Shown here piece by piece: positions 44,632 to 54,265 of a stretch of 64,000 bases of DNA; position 1 is the first letter of the stretch; each line of letters opens with the position of its first letter. A model generated the notes under the pieces. The model saw only the letters and a program-made list of their open reading frames with translations. It did no database searches and was not told the DNA's origin. Source of the stretch: an uncultured Pontibacter sp. (GTDB taxonomy: Bacteria; Bacteroidota; Bacteroidia; Cytophagales; Hymenobacteraceae); the NCBI RefSeq assembly GCF_947499215.1, contig NZ_CANMNI010000001.1, positions 1,631,523 to 1,695,522 on the forward strand, written 5' to 3'. Both the position numbers and the translations under genes were made by a program.

Positions 44632-45420
44632 TTAGTAAGTCGTTTTAAACTCGCTGCTTGTCTGGGCTGACACGCCGGAGTCGGTTGTTACCCGTGCCGT
44701 TACGATAGAGCCCAGCGCACCTTCTTTTCTGATTGTCTTAAAGCCCTTCTCGATCAGAAGCGCCTTGCTCAGGTTATCTTGCAAGTAGGCTCTTCCCTCT
44801 GCTGAGATACCCGTGCGCGTGGTACCAGACATGGTAAAGTGGCTGTCCGGCGCTTCCGGGAACAGGTTGTTGTATTCCGCCACAGAGATGGCATAAGACA
44901 GCTGGTTCAGCAGAATGCTGTAGGCCTCAGCCGGCAACTGGTTCAGCAGCTCCTCGCCTTCAGCGCTATAGGTACCGCCTTCTGGCTTAAAGTGGGTATA
45001 GTCTGCCTGCACCACGTAGTCGTTTGTGCTCGTCACGAAGTAGTCGTTCAGCGTTTTGCCGCCCTCAGGCACGCTTCTCCAAGCTGTGTTCTTGGCGATC
45101 GTATCCGTCACTACCATCAGCGGGTCGGTTTCGCTCCAAGTCTGCAGCTTGGTGGTCTCCAGTTCAAAGTACACCCCGAAGTCCTCGTACAGCTTGTGCA
45201 GAAGTTCGATCTTCGCAATTTTATCATTGCGCTGCCACGTGCTTACCGTGAAGGTAACTGTGTCGCCCAGCTCAGGATTGCGGTTGCTTAAAGACATGCG
45301 CACTTCCGGTCTATACTCGTCCGTGTATTTTCCCAGCATTTCGATAGGCTCGTCCTTCTCGCAGGCCACGAGCGACAGGGCAGCCACCGGAATCAAAAAT
45401 AATCTATATAGTTTCGTCAT
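44632..45420 (-). CDS. SusCD-operon lipoprotein, uncharacterised
   Basis: A 262-residue lipoprotein (SLVACE, Cys near 20) with an N-terminal Ig-like strand pattern (RMSLSNRNPELGDTVTFTVST) and a helical C-terminal half. It lies 12 bases after SusD and 9 before the PKD lipoprotein, so it is co-transcribed, and it probably serves as a surface glycan-binding subunit. No family recognised with confidence. Confidence 0.78.
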   Translation of the reverse strand: MTKLYRLFLIPVAALSLVACEKDEPIEMLGKYTDEYRPEVRMSLSNRNPELGDTVTFTVSTWQRNDKIAKIELLHKLYEDFGVYFELETTKLQTWSETDPLMVVTDTIAKNTAWRSVPEGGKTLNDYFVTSTNDYVVQADYTHFKPEGGTYSAEGEELLNQLPAEAYSILLNQLSYAISVAEYNNLFPEAPDSHFTMSGTTRTGISAEGRAYLQDNLSKALLIEKGFKTIRKEGALGSIVTARVTTDSGVSAQTSSEFKTTY

Positions 45421-45432
45421 TTCTCAGAAATT

Positions 45433-46923
45433 TTAAAGCGATGAATTCTCAAAAACCCACATTGGTTTAGTCACCCAATCGCGCGCCGTGGCACCCAATC
45501 GCGCTACTTCCTGCGGGTTGTAGATGTACTCTGTCTGCGGGTCGTATGGCAGGCGCTGGATCCAGCGACCGGCGAACTCAGGCAGTACGTTGGAAGGATA
45601 TTCGATACCCGGGTATGCTGTTGCTTGGTACTGGTATCTTCTCATGTCCACCCAAGCCTCCGGCTGCAGGTATAGCGCAATGTACTTCTGTGTCATGATG
45701 TCGCTGATCTGCAGCTCGGCAGCCGTTTTCTTCACCTTAGGTGAAGCCATGTAATTGTTCAGGCTGTCCTGTGGCACGTTCAGGCGCTGCATGTTCGTGG
45801 TGATACCCTCTCGGTAGGCCTCAAAAGCTGTTCCTTTGTCACCTTTATGGAAAGCTGCCTCTGCTTTGATGAAAAGAAGCTCCTCTTTCAGCATGTAAGG
45901 AAGTGGGGAGTTATCAGATGTCCAGTAGCCGTTGTAAAGGTTAGGAAAGTCATCCATTACCTTGCCTTCTAAGCCACGCGATACGACAGCACCTTGGTAC
46001 ACATTGTTCTTACCCGGCGTCATGAGCTTGTACACACGCGGGTCACGCTTGATGTTCGGCTCATTCACGATCAGGTAGTTCATAAAGAAAGTGGTCGGCA
46101 CCGTGTTGTCCAGCATGTTTACCACATCGGCGAAGTTCCACTGCGGGCTAGCCTTAGCAGGCCCCCACATGTTGCGCTCCCAGTCACGCTGCGGATTGGA
46201 GCTGTAGTTGTAGATCGGATCTCTCCAATTGTTCAGAGCCAGATTCACGTGGTTCAGCACATTGTCGTAACCATTGTTGAAGCTGGCAGTGTGTAGGTAC
46301 ATGCGCGCCTTCAGGCCATTCGCAAAAGCCACCCACTTACCCAAGTCACCTTGGTAGATCAGGTCAGAGGCTGCATTCATGGTACGCGCCTCAGCACCAC
46401 TGCGCTCAATGTCGGCTATACCTTCGTCAAGCAGGCGGGCCACCTCTTCGTACACATACTCTTGCGTATCGTACAGTGGGCTAAAGTCACCTGTATAAGC
46501 TTCCTTAACCGGCATTTCGCCAAAAGAAGAAGTTGCAGTCAGGTAGGAGAAGCCGAGCATGATCTTGGCCACACCCATGTAGTTAGCAGAGTTTTCTAAC
46601 TCAGCACGGTCAATCAGACCAATTGCGTTGCTTCCCACATCAAAGTAGTGCCAGCGCCAAGCACCGAGACGGGTGATTTGGTTGTAGTCCCAGCGGTCTT
46701 CAATGGCACGCGTTCCATACCTGCTCGTCAGGTACATGGAGTGATAAGAAGAGAAGCGGGCATGGGAATAGATGTGGTAGGCCATGTTTCCCTGAATGCC
46801 CGGCAGCATGAGGTTGGCCGAGGTGGTAACAGGCTGTACCGGGTTCGTATTGATGTCGAGCTTGTCCTCACAGCTCATCAGCGCCATCAACAACACCGGA
46901 AGTATATAAAATATGCGTTTCAT
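45433..46923 (-). CDS. SusD/RagB-type outer-membrane nutrient-binding lipoprotein
   Basis: A 496-residue lipoprotein (LMSCED, Cys near 18) of the SusD_2 type with TPR-like helices. Typical stretches are AKIMLGFSYLTATSSFGEMPVKEA, VAFANGLKARMYLHTA and LLFIKAEAAFHKGD, plus a C-terminal WVDMRRYQY-type block. SusD forms the lid on the SusC channel and captures glycans. It starts 31 bases after SusC. Confidence 0.93.
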   Translation of the reverse strand: MKRIFYILPVLLMALMSCEDKLDINTNPVQPVTTSANLMLPGIQGNMAYHIYSHARFSSYHSMYLTSRYGTRAIEDRWDYNQITRLGAWRWHYFDVGSNAIGLIDRAELENSANYMGVAKIMLGFSYLTATSSFGEMPVKEAYTGDFSPLYDTQEYVYEEVARLLDEGIADIERSGAEARTMNAASDLIYQGDLGKWVAFANGLKARMYLHTASFNNGYDNVLNHVNLALNNWRDPIYNYSSNPQRDWERNMWGPAKASPQWNFADVVNMLDNTVPTTFFMNYLIVNEPNIKRDPRVYKLMTPGKNNVYQGAVVSRGLEGKVMDDFPNLYNGYWTSDNSPLPYMLKEELLFIKAEAAFHKGDKGTAFEAYREGITTNMQRLNVPQDSLNNYMASPKVKKTAAELQISDIMTQKYIALYLQPEAWVDMRRYQYQATAYPGIEYPSNVLPEFAGRWIQRLPYDPQTEYIYNPQEVARLGATARDWVTKPMWVFENSSL

Positions 46924-46954
46924 ATCTGAATGTGTTCTTAGTCTATTGGAAATA

Positions 46955-49900
46955 CTAGAATCCTACTGTGATACCGAATGAGTAAGACTTAGCCAGCGGG
47001 ATAGCACCGAAGTCTACACCCATTGTACTGCCACCCTCGGCTCCACCGGCGTTAGGACCGGCACTGTTCACTTCCGGATCGCCTCCAGAATAGTTGGTGA
47101 ATAGAAGCGGGTTCTGAGCGGAAAGCTCCAATCCTACCTTGCCTACCTTCGCTAAGCTGGTCAAGTGAGAAGGCAGCGTATAGTTCAGCGTCACGTGGCG
47201 CAGTCTGGCCCAGTTCACTCGCTCCACGAAGTTGGTTCCTACGGCAGTGTAGTTTGTAGCGAAGTAGTTGTAGTCCAGCACTACCGTCTTGGTGTTCTTG
47301 CTGTAGCTTCCATCGCCGTTGTCAACCACGCCGTTGAACACGAACTCACGGTCTCTCCATTGGCCTACATCCTCCGAAATACCGTTAGAGATCATACCCA
47401 GACGTGTTGCGTTATATACATCGCCGCCGAAACGGAAGTCCCACAGGAAGGAAAGCGAAAGGCTCTTGTAGTTCATTCTGTTCAGGAATCCAAAGTTCAG
47501 TTTCGGCTCTCTGTTGCCGATGTACTGCTGCCTGTCAGCAGAGTTAATCACCGGATAACCATTTTCACCGATGACCATGTAGCCGTCTTCGTTGCGCAGG
47601 TAGTCTGTGCCTACTATACCCAGCACTGGCTGGTCGAGGGCAGAGGCGGCAATGGCCGACGAGTAAGGCTGACCAAAGGTATAAGGGAACACGCGCACTT
47701 GGTCCGGCAGCTCGAGCATGCGGGATTTGTTTTTCCAAGTATTCAATGTTACGTTCCAGCTGAAGTCACCGACCTGCACTGGCGTACCGCCTATGGAAAT
47801 CTCGAAACCTTTGTTGCGGATGCTACCTGCGTTAAAGGTCTGGATAACATAACCTGTCGTGAGCGGCACTCTGGCTCTGATGATCTGGTCTTCGCTCATG
47901 GCATCGTACAAAGTGGCGTCGATGCTCAATCTGCTGTCGAAGAATCTGAACTCAGCACCGAGTTCTTTCTCGGTGGTAGTTTCTGGCTTCAGGTTAGGGT
48001 TACCGGCTGTTGCGTCTTTCACGAAGCCGCCGCCTATACCCGGATATTTGATCAGGTTGGCATCAGTGCTGTAGATCGGGGCGTCCTTACCTACCTGTGC
48101 GTAGCTGGCGCGAAGCTTACCGTACCAGCTCTGAGACGGCAGCAGCTCAGAGAAAGCGAAGCTGGCGCCATAGGAAGAGTAGTAGAAAGATCTGTTGTCG
48201 CGAGGAAGCGTGGAGCTCCAATCGTTACGACCAGTGTAGTTCAAACTCACAAGGTTTTTGTACTCCAACTTGAAGTCGCCATACGCGGCATAACGTCTGC
48301 GGCGCGGGTTACCTTCGCTTGTCACGATGTTGATCGGCTCGATTACGTTGACACTGTGGATGTCCGGGTTTTGGAAACGCTCACCGGAGATGGCATTGGT
48401 CTGCGCCTCATAGTACTCTTGGCTTGTACCCAAGATAACCGTGGCGTGGAAATCGTTCAGGAAAGATTTGCTTATAGTCGTATTCAGGATGGAGGTTGTG
48501 TTCACAAAGTTGCCCTTGCTCTCGTACAATCTGCCTTCCCAACTTCCCGGAGTACCCGGAATGTATACATAACCGTAGTCTTGGTTGTAGTAGTCCTGAC
48601 CCAATCGGTAAGACACGTTCAGCCACTCTGTCGGATTGTAGTTCAAGAGACCGTTCAGCACGATGCGGCGCGTCTGGGTGTTGCGCGGGTTGCGCATCAC
48701 GTTCCACATTGGGGAGATAATGGCTACGTCGTCAATCGCCACATCAGGCGTCTGGTTGTCGTAGTAGTACTCGTAGTTCGGAGCACCGTTCGGGTACTGG
48801 TAGTTACGGATGTCGTAACGCAGTGGATAGCGGTAAATACTATTCGCCCAACCACCTGAACCAGAGCCGATCAGACCCTCCTGAATTGTATTGTCGATGT
48901 AGTTAGCTGAAGTTGTCAGTTCAAGTTTCTTAGAAAGCTTGGCAGAGCCTTTGATCAACAAAGAAAGACGCTCACTCTCTGTGTTCGGGATAGTGGCTGT
49001 ACCGCCACGGTAGTTACCGGACACATAGTAGTTATAGTTTTCCGTTCCGCCGTTCACGTTAAAGTTCACGTCGTTCACTACACCCGTCTGGAAGAAACGG
49101 GAAGGGTTGTCATAAATCAGCTCATCGCTGCGGAATTTTCTACCCCAGTTCGACGTGGTGCTTGGGTCGTATATACCGCCAAAACCAGAGGTATACAGTT
49201 TCTGCTGCTCAGGCAGGCGTCCCACTGTCTCTACAAAAGACCGTACAGAGGCATTGATCGCCATTTTGCCAGCCTTGCCTTTTTTAGTCGTGATGATGAT
49301 GGCGCCCGAAGCGGCGTCGATACCATAAAGCGCCGATGCGGCGGCACCTTTCAGCACGGTAATATTGTCAACGTCCTCAGGGTTAAAGTCAGCCAGACGG
49401 TTTACTGTGCCGTTGGTAGAGGCATTACTCACACGGATACCGTCCACGATAATAAGCGGCTGGTTGTCTCCTGTCAGGGAAGAAACACCACGTAGTACGA
49501 TTTCAGAAGGAAGGCCGGGCGAACCACCGGAAGAAGAGATCTGCGCACCGGCGATCTGGCCTTGCAGGGAGTTCACGATGTTCGCCTGATTAGAGCTGCG
49601 CAGGTCCTCACCCTGAATATTCTGTATGGAATAAGTCAGTGTTCTTCTATCACGCTCAATACCGAGGGCGGTCACCACCACCTCACCCAGACTCTGAGCG
49701 TCATCTTCGAGGGCCACATCAATGGTAGTGGCGTCTCCGACTGTCCGCTCCACCGGCTTCATACCGATAAATCGGAATACAAGCACATCTTCTGGGCTGG
49801 CTTGGATTTGATAAGCACCATTTGGGTCGGTGGCAGTACCTCGCGATGTTCCCTTAACAACAACCGAAACCCCCGGAAGAGCGGAGTTATCGGATGTAGC

Positions 49901-50002
49901 GGTCACTGTTCCACTCACCGTAGTGCCTTGAGCGGCACTTTGGAAATGAACCAGCAGAAAACAGACCACCCATAACAGGCAGTAACGTATTTGTTTTATC
50001 AT
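46955..50002 (-). CDS. SusC/RagA TonB-dependent outer-membrane transporter
   Basis: I take the ATG at 50002 (MIKQIRYCLLWVVCFLLVHF), which gives a signal peptide and 1015 residues; the track ORF adds 50 non-coding residues upstream. After the signal comes a CarboxypepD_reg domain (TTVSGTVTATSDNSALPGV), a SusC plug (GEVVVTALGIERDRRTLTYS, IVDGIRVSNASTNG, VLKGAAASALYGIDAASG) and a 22-strand barrel ending in the C-terminal aromatic (SYSFGITVGF). It imports oligosaccharides with energy from TonB. No STN/anti-sigma module or local regulator is seen. Confidence 0.95.
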   Translation of the reverse strand: MIKQIRYCLLWVVCFLLVHFQSAAQGTTVSGTVTATSDNSALPGVSVVVKGTSRGTATDPNGAYQIQASPEDVLVFRFIGMKPVERTVGDATTIDVALEDDAQSLGEVVVTALGIERDRRTLTYSIQNIQGEDLRSSNQANIVNSLQGQIAGAQISSSGGSPGLPSEIVLRGVSSLTGDNQPLIIVDGIRVSNASTNGTVNRLADFNPEDVDNITVLKGAAASALYGIDAASGAIIITTKKGKAGKMAINASVRSFVETVGRLPEQQKLYTSGFGGIYDPSTTSNWGRKFRSDELIYDNPSRFFQTGVVNDVNFNVNGGTENYNYYVSGNYRGGTATIPNTESERLSLLIKGSAKLSKKLELTTSANYIDNTIQEGLIGSGSGGWANSIYRYPLRYDIRNYQYPNGAPNYEYYYDNQTPDVAIDDVAIISPMWNVMRNPRNTQTRRIVLNGLLNYNPTEWLNVSYRLGQDYYNQDYGYVYIPGTPGSWEGRLYESKGNFVNTTSILNTTISKSFLNDFHATVILGTSQEYYEAQTNAISGERFQNPDIHSVNVIEPINIVTSEGNPRRRRYAAYGDFKLEYKNLVSLNYTGRNDWSSTLPRDNRSFYYSSYGASFAFSELLPSQSWYGKLRASYAQVGKDAPIYSTDANLIKYPGIGGGFVKDATAGNPNLKPETTTEKELGAEFRFFDSRLSIDATLYDAMSEDQIIRARVPLTTGYVIQTFNAGSIRNKGFEISIGGTPVQVGDFSWNVTLNTWKNKSRMLELPDQVRVFPYTFGQPYSSAIAASALDQPVLGIVGTDYLRNEDGYMVIGENGYPVINSADRQQYIGNREPKLNFGFLNRMNYKSLSLSFLWDFRFGGDVYNATRLGMISNGISEDVGQWRDREFVFNGVVDNGDGSYSKNTKTVVLDYNYFATNYTAVGTNFVERVNWARLRHVTLNYTLPSHLTSLAKVGKVGLELSAQNPLLFTNYSGGDPEVNSAGPNAGGAEGGSTMGVDFGAIPLAKSYSFGITVGF

Positions 50003-50441
50003 AACAGCGTGGCTATTGGTTAAGATTATTGTGAGAAAAACTATTTGAATTCTTTTTAAAAACTGCAATGTCTCAAGCAAACAGTCACTTATAAAAGAGT
50101 AAGCTGTTATGTATACACGGAGTGCATCTATACGCCCCCTGTTATGCACCAACTCATTGACTGCGGAATCAACTCCTCCTGCTTAGCAAACTCATCAACT
50201 ACACTTTCGATGTCTAACACTTGATTTCCAACAGCTATCTCTCTGTTCCACAACACGATACTGCCCGTCAACACTGCATGAACCTGCATGTTTATACTTG
50301 AGTCATGCGTTTTCACACAATAAAGTAAAGAATTTTAGACCTTTAACTCCAAAATTTCTGCTCATTATTTTGCGAAATCCGCAAAAACATGCATTAAACC
50401 AACTTAATAATTGCCAATTTGTCAACTAAGGCAAAAAAATA
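50003..50441. other. Gene-free stretch upstream of SusC
   Basis: AT-rich upstream region expected to carry the SusCD promoter. No clean TAnnTTTG box was found. A 62-codon minus ORF at 50128-50316 has no signal, domain or neighbour support, so I do not call it a gene. Confidence 0.4.
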
Positions 50442-50473
50442 AGGGCAGGTACAGCTTGCGCCATACCTGCCCT
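50432..50473 (-). terminator. Terminator after the 50499 symporter
   Basis: Stem AGGGCAGGTA / TACCTGCCCT with a 12-base loop, followed on the minus strand by TTATTTTTTT, 26 bases after the stop. Confidence 0.85.
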
Positions 50474-50498
50474 CACGAACTTGAGTCTAGGGTCTACC

Positions 50499-52076
50499 CT
50501 ACCAGAAAATAATGTAGATAGCCGCCAGCGCCAGCACGATAGCAAAAGAAGCTACGTTGAAAATCATATCGGTTTTGAACAGAGCCCTGTCATATTGAAT
50601 CGGATTAGCTGGCACGATGCCCCGCACTCTGTTTTCGTAGAGCGAGTACACGATCATAAGCGTGGCCAGCAACAGGAATACAATGCCCATCTGGTCAAGG
50701 AAAGGCATAGCCGGGAACAGCTGGTCGATAAAGATACTGAATGGTACCGAAGCGATGGCCGTAGCCAAGGCAGCATTTGAAGTGGCTTTTTTCCAGAACA
50801 GACCAAACACGAACAGCACCACGATACCCGGGCTCACATAGCCGGTATACTTCTGGATAAACTGGAAGATCTGCTCCTCTCCGCCCAGTAGTGGCTCGGC
50901 CACCAGCACGGCAATCGTTACAGCCGCCAAACTCACCAGTCTGCCAATAATCACGAGCTGCTTCTCGTTGGCGTCCGGCTTCAAGTGGGCTTTGTAAATG
51001 TCCATAGTAAAGATGGTCGCCGTGGAGTTCATCATAGAACTGAGCGAAGACAGGGCCGCCGCCATCAGTGCCGCAAAGGCCAACCCTTTCAGGCCAGTTG
51101 GCACCAAGGTGTTCAGCAACCATGGATAAGCTTCGTCGTAACGGCTGATCTCGGCGTTGAGGGCAAAGGCGGCTATACCTGGAATTACCACCACCAACGG
51201 AATAAGCAGTTTCAGGAAAGCGGCGAATACCAGACCCCACTGCACTTCTTTCAAGCTTTTGGCCGCCAAGGCGCGCTGCACGATGTACTGGTTAAAGCCC
51301 CAGTAGCTGATGTTGGCGATCCACATACCACCGAACAGTACCGTCATACCCGGCAGGTCTTTGTAAAAGGGATTCTCCTCCGAAAGAATCATGTCAAACT
51401 TCTCCGGAGCCTTCGCCAGCAGCATGCCCATACCGCGCATCGGCCCTTCGCCTCCACTTACAGCATCCAAAGCCAAGTAGGTAGTTACTAAACCACCCAT
51501 TATCAGAAACACCACTTGAATTACGTCGGTCCAAGCCACGGCCTTCAGACCACCGTAAATTGAATAGGAAACAGCCACTACAGCGAGGCCTACAATAGCC
51601 CACATCGTACTCACACCGAATACCACGCTCAAAGCCAGCGCCGACAGGTATAGCACGGTGGTCAGGTTCACGAAAATGTAGAGCATGATCCAGAAAATGG
51701 CCAAGCTTGTGCGGATGCGGTCGTCGTAGCGCAGCTTCAGGAACTGCGGCATCGTGAAAATCCCTTCCTTAATATAAATTGGCAGGAAGAACTTAGCCAC
51801 GATGATGAGCGTGGCCGCCGCCATAAACTCGTAACTGGCGATGCCCAGACCGATGGCAAAGCCCGAGCCAGACATACCTATGAACTGCTCCGCTGAAATG
51901 TTGGAGGCGATGAGTGAGGCGCCTATCGCCCACCAAGGCAGCGACTTACTGGCTAAGAAGTAGTCGGTTGAGTTTTTGATGTGTCCTTTTTTCTCGCGGG
52001 ACACCCAAATACCCACCGCGATGATGAGCACGCAATAGCCAATGAAAATGGCAAAGTCAAGAGTAGAAAAATTCAT
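50499..52076 (-). CDS. Sodium:solute symporter, SGLT-like
   Basis: A 525-residue SSS transporter of the SGLT branch with about 14 membrane segments (STDYFLASKSLPWWAIGASLIASNISAEQFIGMSGSGF, NISYWGFNQYIVQRALAAKS, SSLSSMMNSTATIFTMDIY). These conserved blocks line the Na+ and sugar sites. SGLT-type bacterial members carry glucose, galactose or related sugars with Na+. It has its own terminator, so it is not in the SusCD operon that follows. An amino-sugar substrate is possible from location only. Confidence 0.9.
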   Translation of the reverse strand: MNFSTLDFAIFIGYCVLIIAVGIWVSREKKGHIKNSTDYFLASKSLPWWAIGASLIASNISAEQFIGMSGSGFAIGLGIASYEFMAAATLIIVAKFFLPIYIKEGIFTMPQFLKLRYDDRIRTSLAIFWIMLYIFVNLTTVLYLSALALSVVFGVSTMWAIVGLAVVAVSYSIYGGLKAVAWTDVIQVVFLIMGGLVTTYLALDAVSGGEGPMRGMGMLLAKAPEKFDMILSEENPFYKDLPGMTVLFGGMWIANISYWGFNQYIVQRALAAKSLKEVQWGLVFAAFLKLLIPLVVVIPGIAAFALNAEISRYDEAYPWLLNTLVPTGLKGLAFAALMAAALSSLSSMMNSTATIFTMDIYKAHLKPDANEKQLVIIGRLVSLAAVTIAVLVAEPLLGGEEQIFQFIQKYTGYVSPGIVVLFVFGLFWKKATSNAALATAIASVPFSIFIDQLFPAMPFLDQMGIVFLLLATLMIVYSLYENRVRGIVPANPIQYDRALFKTDMIFNVASFAIVLALAAIYIIFW

Positions 52077-52533
52077 TACACAGTTATTTAGAATAGCTAA
52101 TATATAGTATATGTTTTTAATTAAAGAGTCTATAGCCTGATTATTTTAAAATAGGCTGTTCCTCATCCATATTATCACTAGCTCTTATCCAGCTGAAAAC
52201 TTAACGCCTGAGGGCTCATGCCTTCCTTAAAACCAGACCTTTGTTATTTATAATTAGACTAATCCGTGAAATCATCTTTTCTAAAGTGCTCTGCGGCGAT
52301 TAGTGTTTTAAGGGCTTTGTTTAAGCCTTAAGTCTTTGCTAATTTAGGGGCTTCTAAATGAAGCACACGCTGCACTCCATGCTGTCTTTCAGTATACACG
52401 CTATACATCTCTCCGGATTTTGCCCCCTAGCTAGGCGGCTTTAGCGACGTGATGCCCAGTCCCGGCAGCCTGATTTTGAAGCTACCAGTGTTTAAACATA
52501 CTTACATCACCCGAATTGCACACCTTACCTTAT
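52077..52533. other. Divergent gene-free stretch, 457 bp
   Basis: Between the divergent symporter and Ig-like genes. It must contain both promoters. No clear TAnnTTTG box, riboswitch fold, repeat or ORF was recognised. Confidence 0.4.
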
Positions 52534-54126
52534 ATGAAAAAGAGTTTACTTCTTTTTTCTGCCCTGATCTTACTTATTAGCCAAGTAATTGCCCAAGAGA
52601 CGTCCTCCGGCAAATCTTCCAAGTCGCAGAAGCCAAGCAGCATGAAGCTGATTTTTCCGAACAACCTTGGTTGGAATATTTTGAAAGAGGGACAGCAGCT
52701 CCAATTTAAGTTGAAGACCGCAGGAGGATCGGACACCCTGTACACGTATAGCATTAAGCAGGGCAAGACAGAAGGCATGGTCTTCGACTCGCTCGGCTAT
52801 TTTTCTTGGACACCCGGCTTTGATTTTGTGGATCGCCTGAGCGGCGGACGCACGGTGCAGTTGATATTTGAGGCCCGCAACGAAAGCGAGGAAAGTGTGA
52901 GTCAAGTAGTGGACTTTAAAGTAGAGCACGTGAACCGCCCGCCGGTAGTGGGTGAGCTGAAACCACTTTATGTACGCTACAATACCCAGAACACCTATAC
53001 CATAGAGTCGGCGGCAGTGCAGGACGAGGACGAAGACCCAATTGTTTTTGTGCCAATACCTGACGGTATGCCCGAAGGTGCGAAGCTCTCCTCACAGGGC
53101 GAATTCACTTGGAAGCCGTCGCTAACGCAGTTTAACCGCCTGCGCAACAACCCGATCAAAGTGGAGTTCTATGTGGAGGACCAGCCTAACAAAGCTCGTA
53201 CTCGAGGTAGCTTTAAGGTAGAGGTTACACAGCAGGATCTCCCTCCTTCCCTGCAGATGATCCCATCGCAGAAGCGATTTGTGTATAAGGAGGACGCCAC
53301 CGTGAACCTTAAGTTCCAGATCTACGACCCGAATGGCGAGGCCGATATTGCCTCGTTCAGCTTTATATCGAGTAACACCAATGTGCCCGCCACCGCCTTG
53401 GTAAAGAACACGCCATCGCAGTATGAGTTCATCTGGAAGCCGGGTTACGACTTTGTGCGCGACCCGCTCGACTCAGTGGCTTTTGACGTCACGTTTTTTG
53501 TGCTCGACAAATCGAACAGACGCGATGAACGCTCTGTCTCCTTCACCATTCTCAATGCCGTAAACGAAGGTGAGAAAGACCAGAAGCTATACAATGAGTA
53601 CCGTGCGGCGCTGGTAAGGGCATGGGACCTGATGGAGCAGCTCAAAGAAACGGAGAAAGATCTCAAAAAGAAGTATAACCGCGCCCGCAAAGGCAAGAAA
53701 GGACGCTCGCTGGCCAATGCCTCCATGGGTGCCGTAACCGGTATCGCACCTGTAATAATAGACGAGCCGACCACCAGCAAGAAGATTACTACCATTGGCG
53801 GCACCACCGTGATGACCATCGGCACGCTAGAGGCTACGGAGGTAATCGGCCGCTCCACCAAGGATCTAGTGGAACGCCTGAACTACATCATTGAGAAGCG
53901 AAACGAACTACAGACCAAAGGCGATGTATTCGCCCGGAAGTATGCCCTTAAATCATCGCGCCGCAAACCGGACTTCCTTAAAGATGTGGATGACTTCGTA
54001 GCCCTCATGAACTTGAAAGGCTTAGTAGCGCTGGAACTGGATGCCAACTGGAAAAACAAAAGCAAGGCCTCAGACGAGAACATAGCCAAGACCTTCAAGG
54101 ACTTTGGCTACGAGAGCCAGAACTAA
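52534..54126 (+). CDS. Exported protein with Ig-like/cadherin-like modules and a helical C-terminus
   Basis: The start is taken at 52534 (MKKSLLLFSALILLISQVIA), 18 bases after the track start, giving a clean signal peptide. Residues about 40-360 hold three or four repeated beta-modules with the theme LPEGMVFDSLGYFSWTPGFDFVD (GMVFDSLGYFSWTPGFDFVD; PEGAKLSSQGEFTWKPSLTQ; SQYEFIWKPGYDFVRDP), typical of putative Ig domains. The last about 170 residues are charged helices (YNEYRAALVRAWDLMEQLKE) around a small hydrophobic glycine/Thr segment (TIGGTTVMTIGTLEATEVIG). It could be an envelope scaffold. Function unknown. Confidence 0.75.
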   Translation: MKKSLLLFSALILLISQVIAQETSSGKSSKSQKPSSMKLIFPNNLGWNILKEGQQLQFKLKTAGGSDTLYTYSIKQGKTEGMVFDSLGYFSWTPGFDFVDRLSGGRTVQLIFEARNESEESVSQVVDFKVEHVNRPPVVGELKPLYVRYNTQNTYTIESAAVQDEDEDPIVFVPIPDGMPEGAKLSSQGEFTWKPSLTQFNRLRNNPIKVEFYVEDQPNKARTRGSFKVEVTQQDLPPSLQMIPSQKRFVYKEDATVNLKFQIYDPNGEADIASFSFISSNTNVPATALVKNTPSQYEFIWKPGYDFVRDPLDSVAFDVTFFVLDKSNRRDERSVSFTILNAVNEGEKDQKLYNEYRAALVRAWDLMEQLKETEKDLKKKYNRARKGKKGRSLANASMGAVTGIAPVIIDEPTTSKKITTIGGTTVMTIGTLEATEVIGRSTKDLVERLNYIIEKRNELQTKGDVFARKYALKSSRRKPDFLKDVDDFVALMNLKGLVALELDANWKNKSKASDENIAKTFKDFGYESQN

Positions 54127-54209
54127 AAACCGAAGTCATTGATTGGCCAAAAGAAAATCTAAAAGGACAAAACATCTCTGACCGTATTCTTAGCTCCATG
54201 TAAACAAAA

Positions 54210-54241
54210 AGCTGAAAGCAAACCTTACGGTGCTTTCAGCT
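54210..54241. terminator. Bidirectional terminator
   Basis: Perfect 11-bp stem AGCTGAAAGCA / TGCTTTCAGCT with a 10-base loop, flanked by A-rich and T-rich tracts, between the Ig-like gene and the convergent hydrolase. Confidence 0.85.
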
Positions 54242-54265
54242 CTTTTACTTTTAGCCAAACTTTGA

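Noticed and set aside
47165-48859. 564-aa plus-strand ORF opposite SusC
   Set aside because: Long antisense shadow of SusC caused by codon bias; no signal or domain.
50128-50316. 62-aa minus ORF upstream of SusC
   Set aside because: No signal peptide, domain, conserved neighbour or promoter; kept as part of the gene-free stretch.
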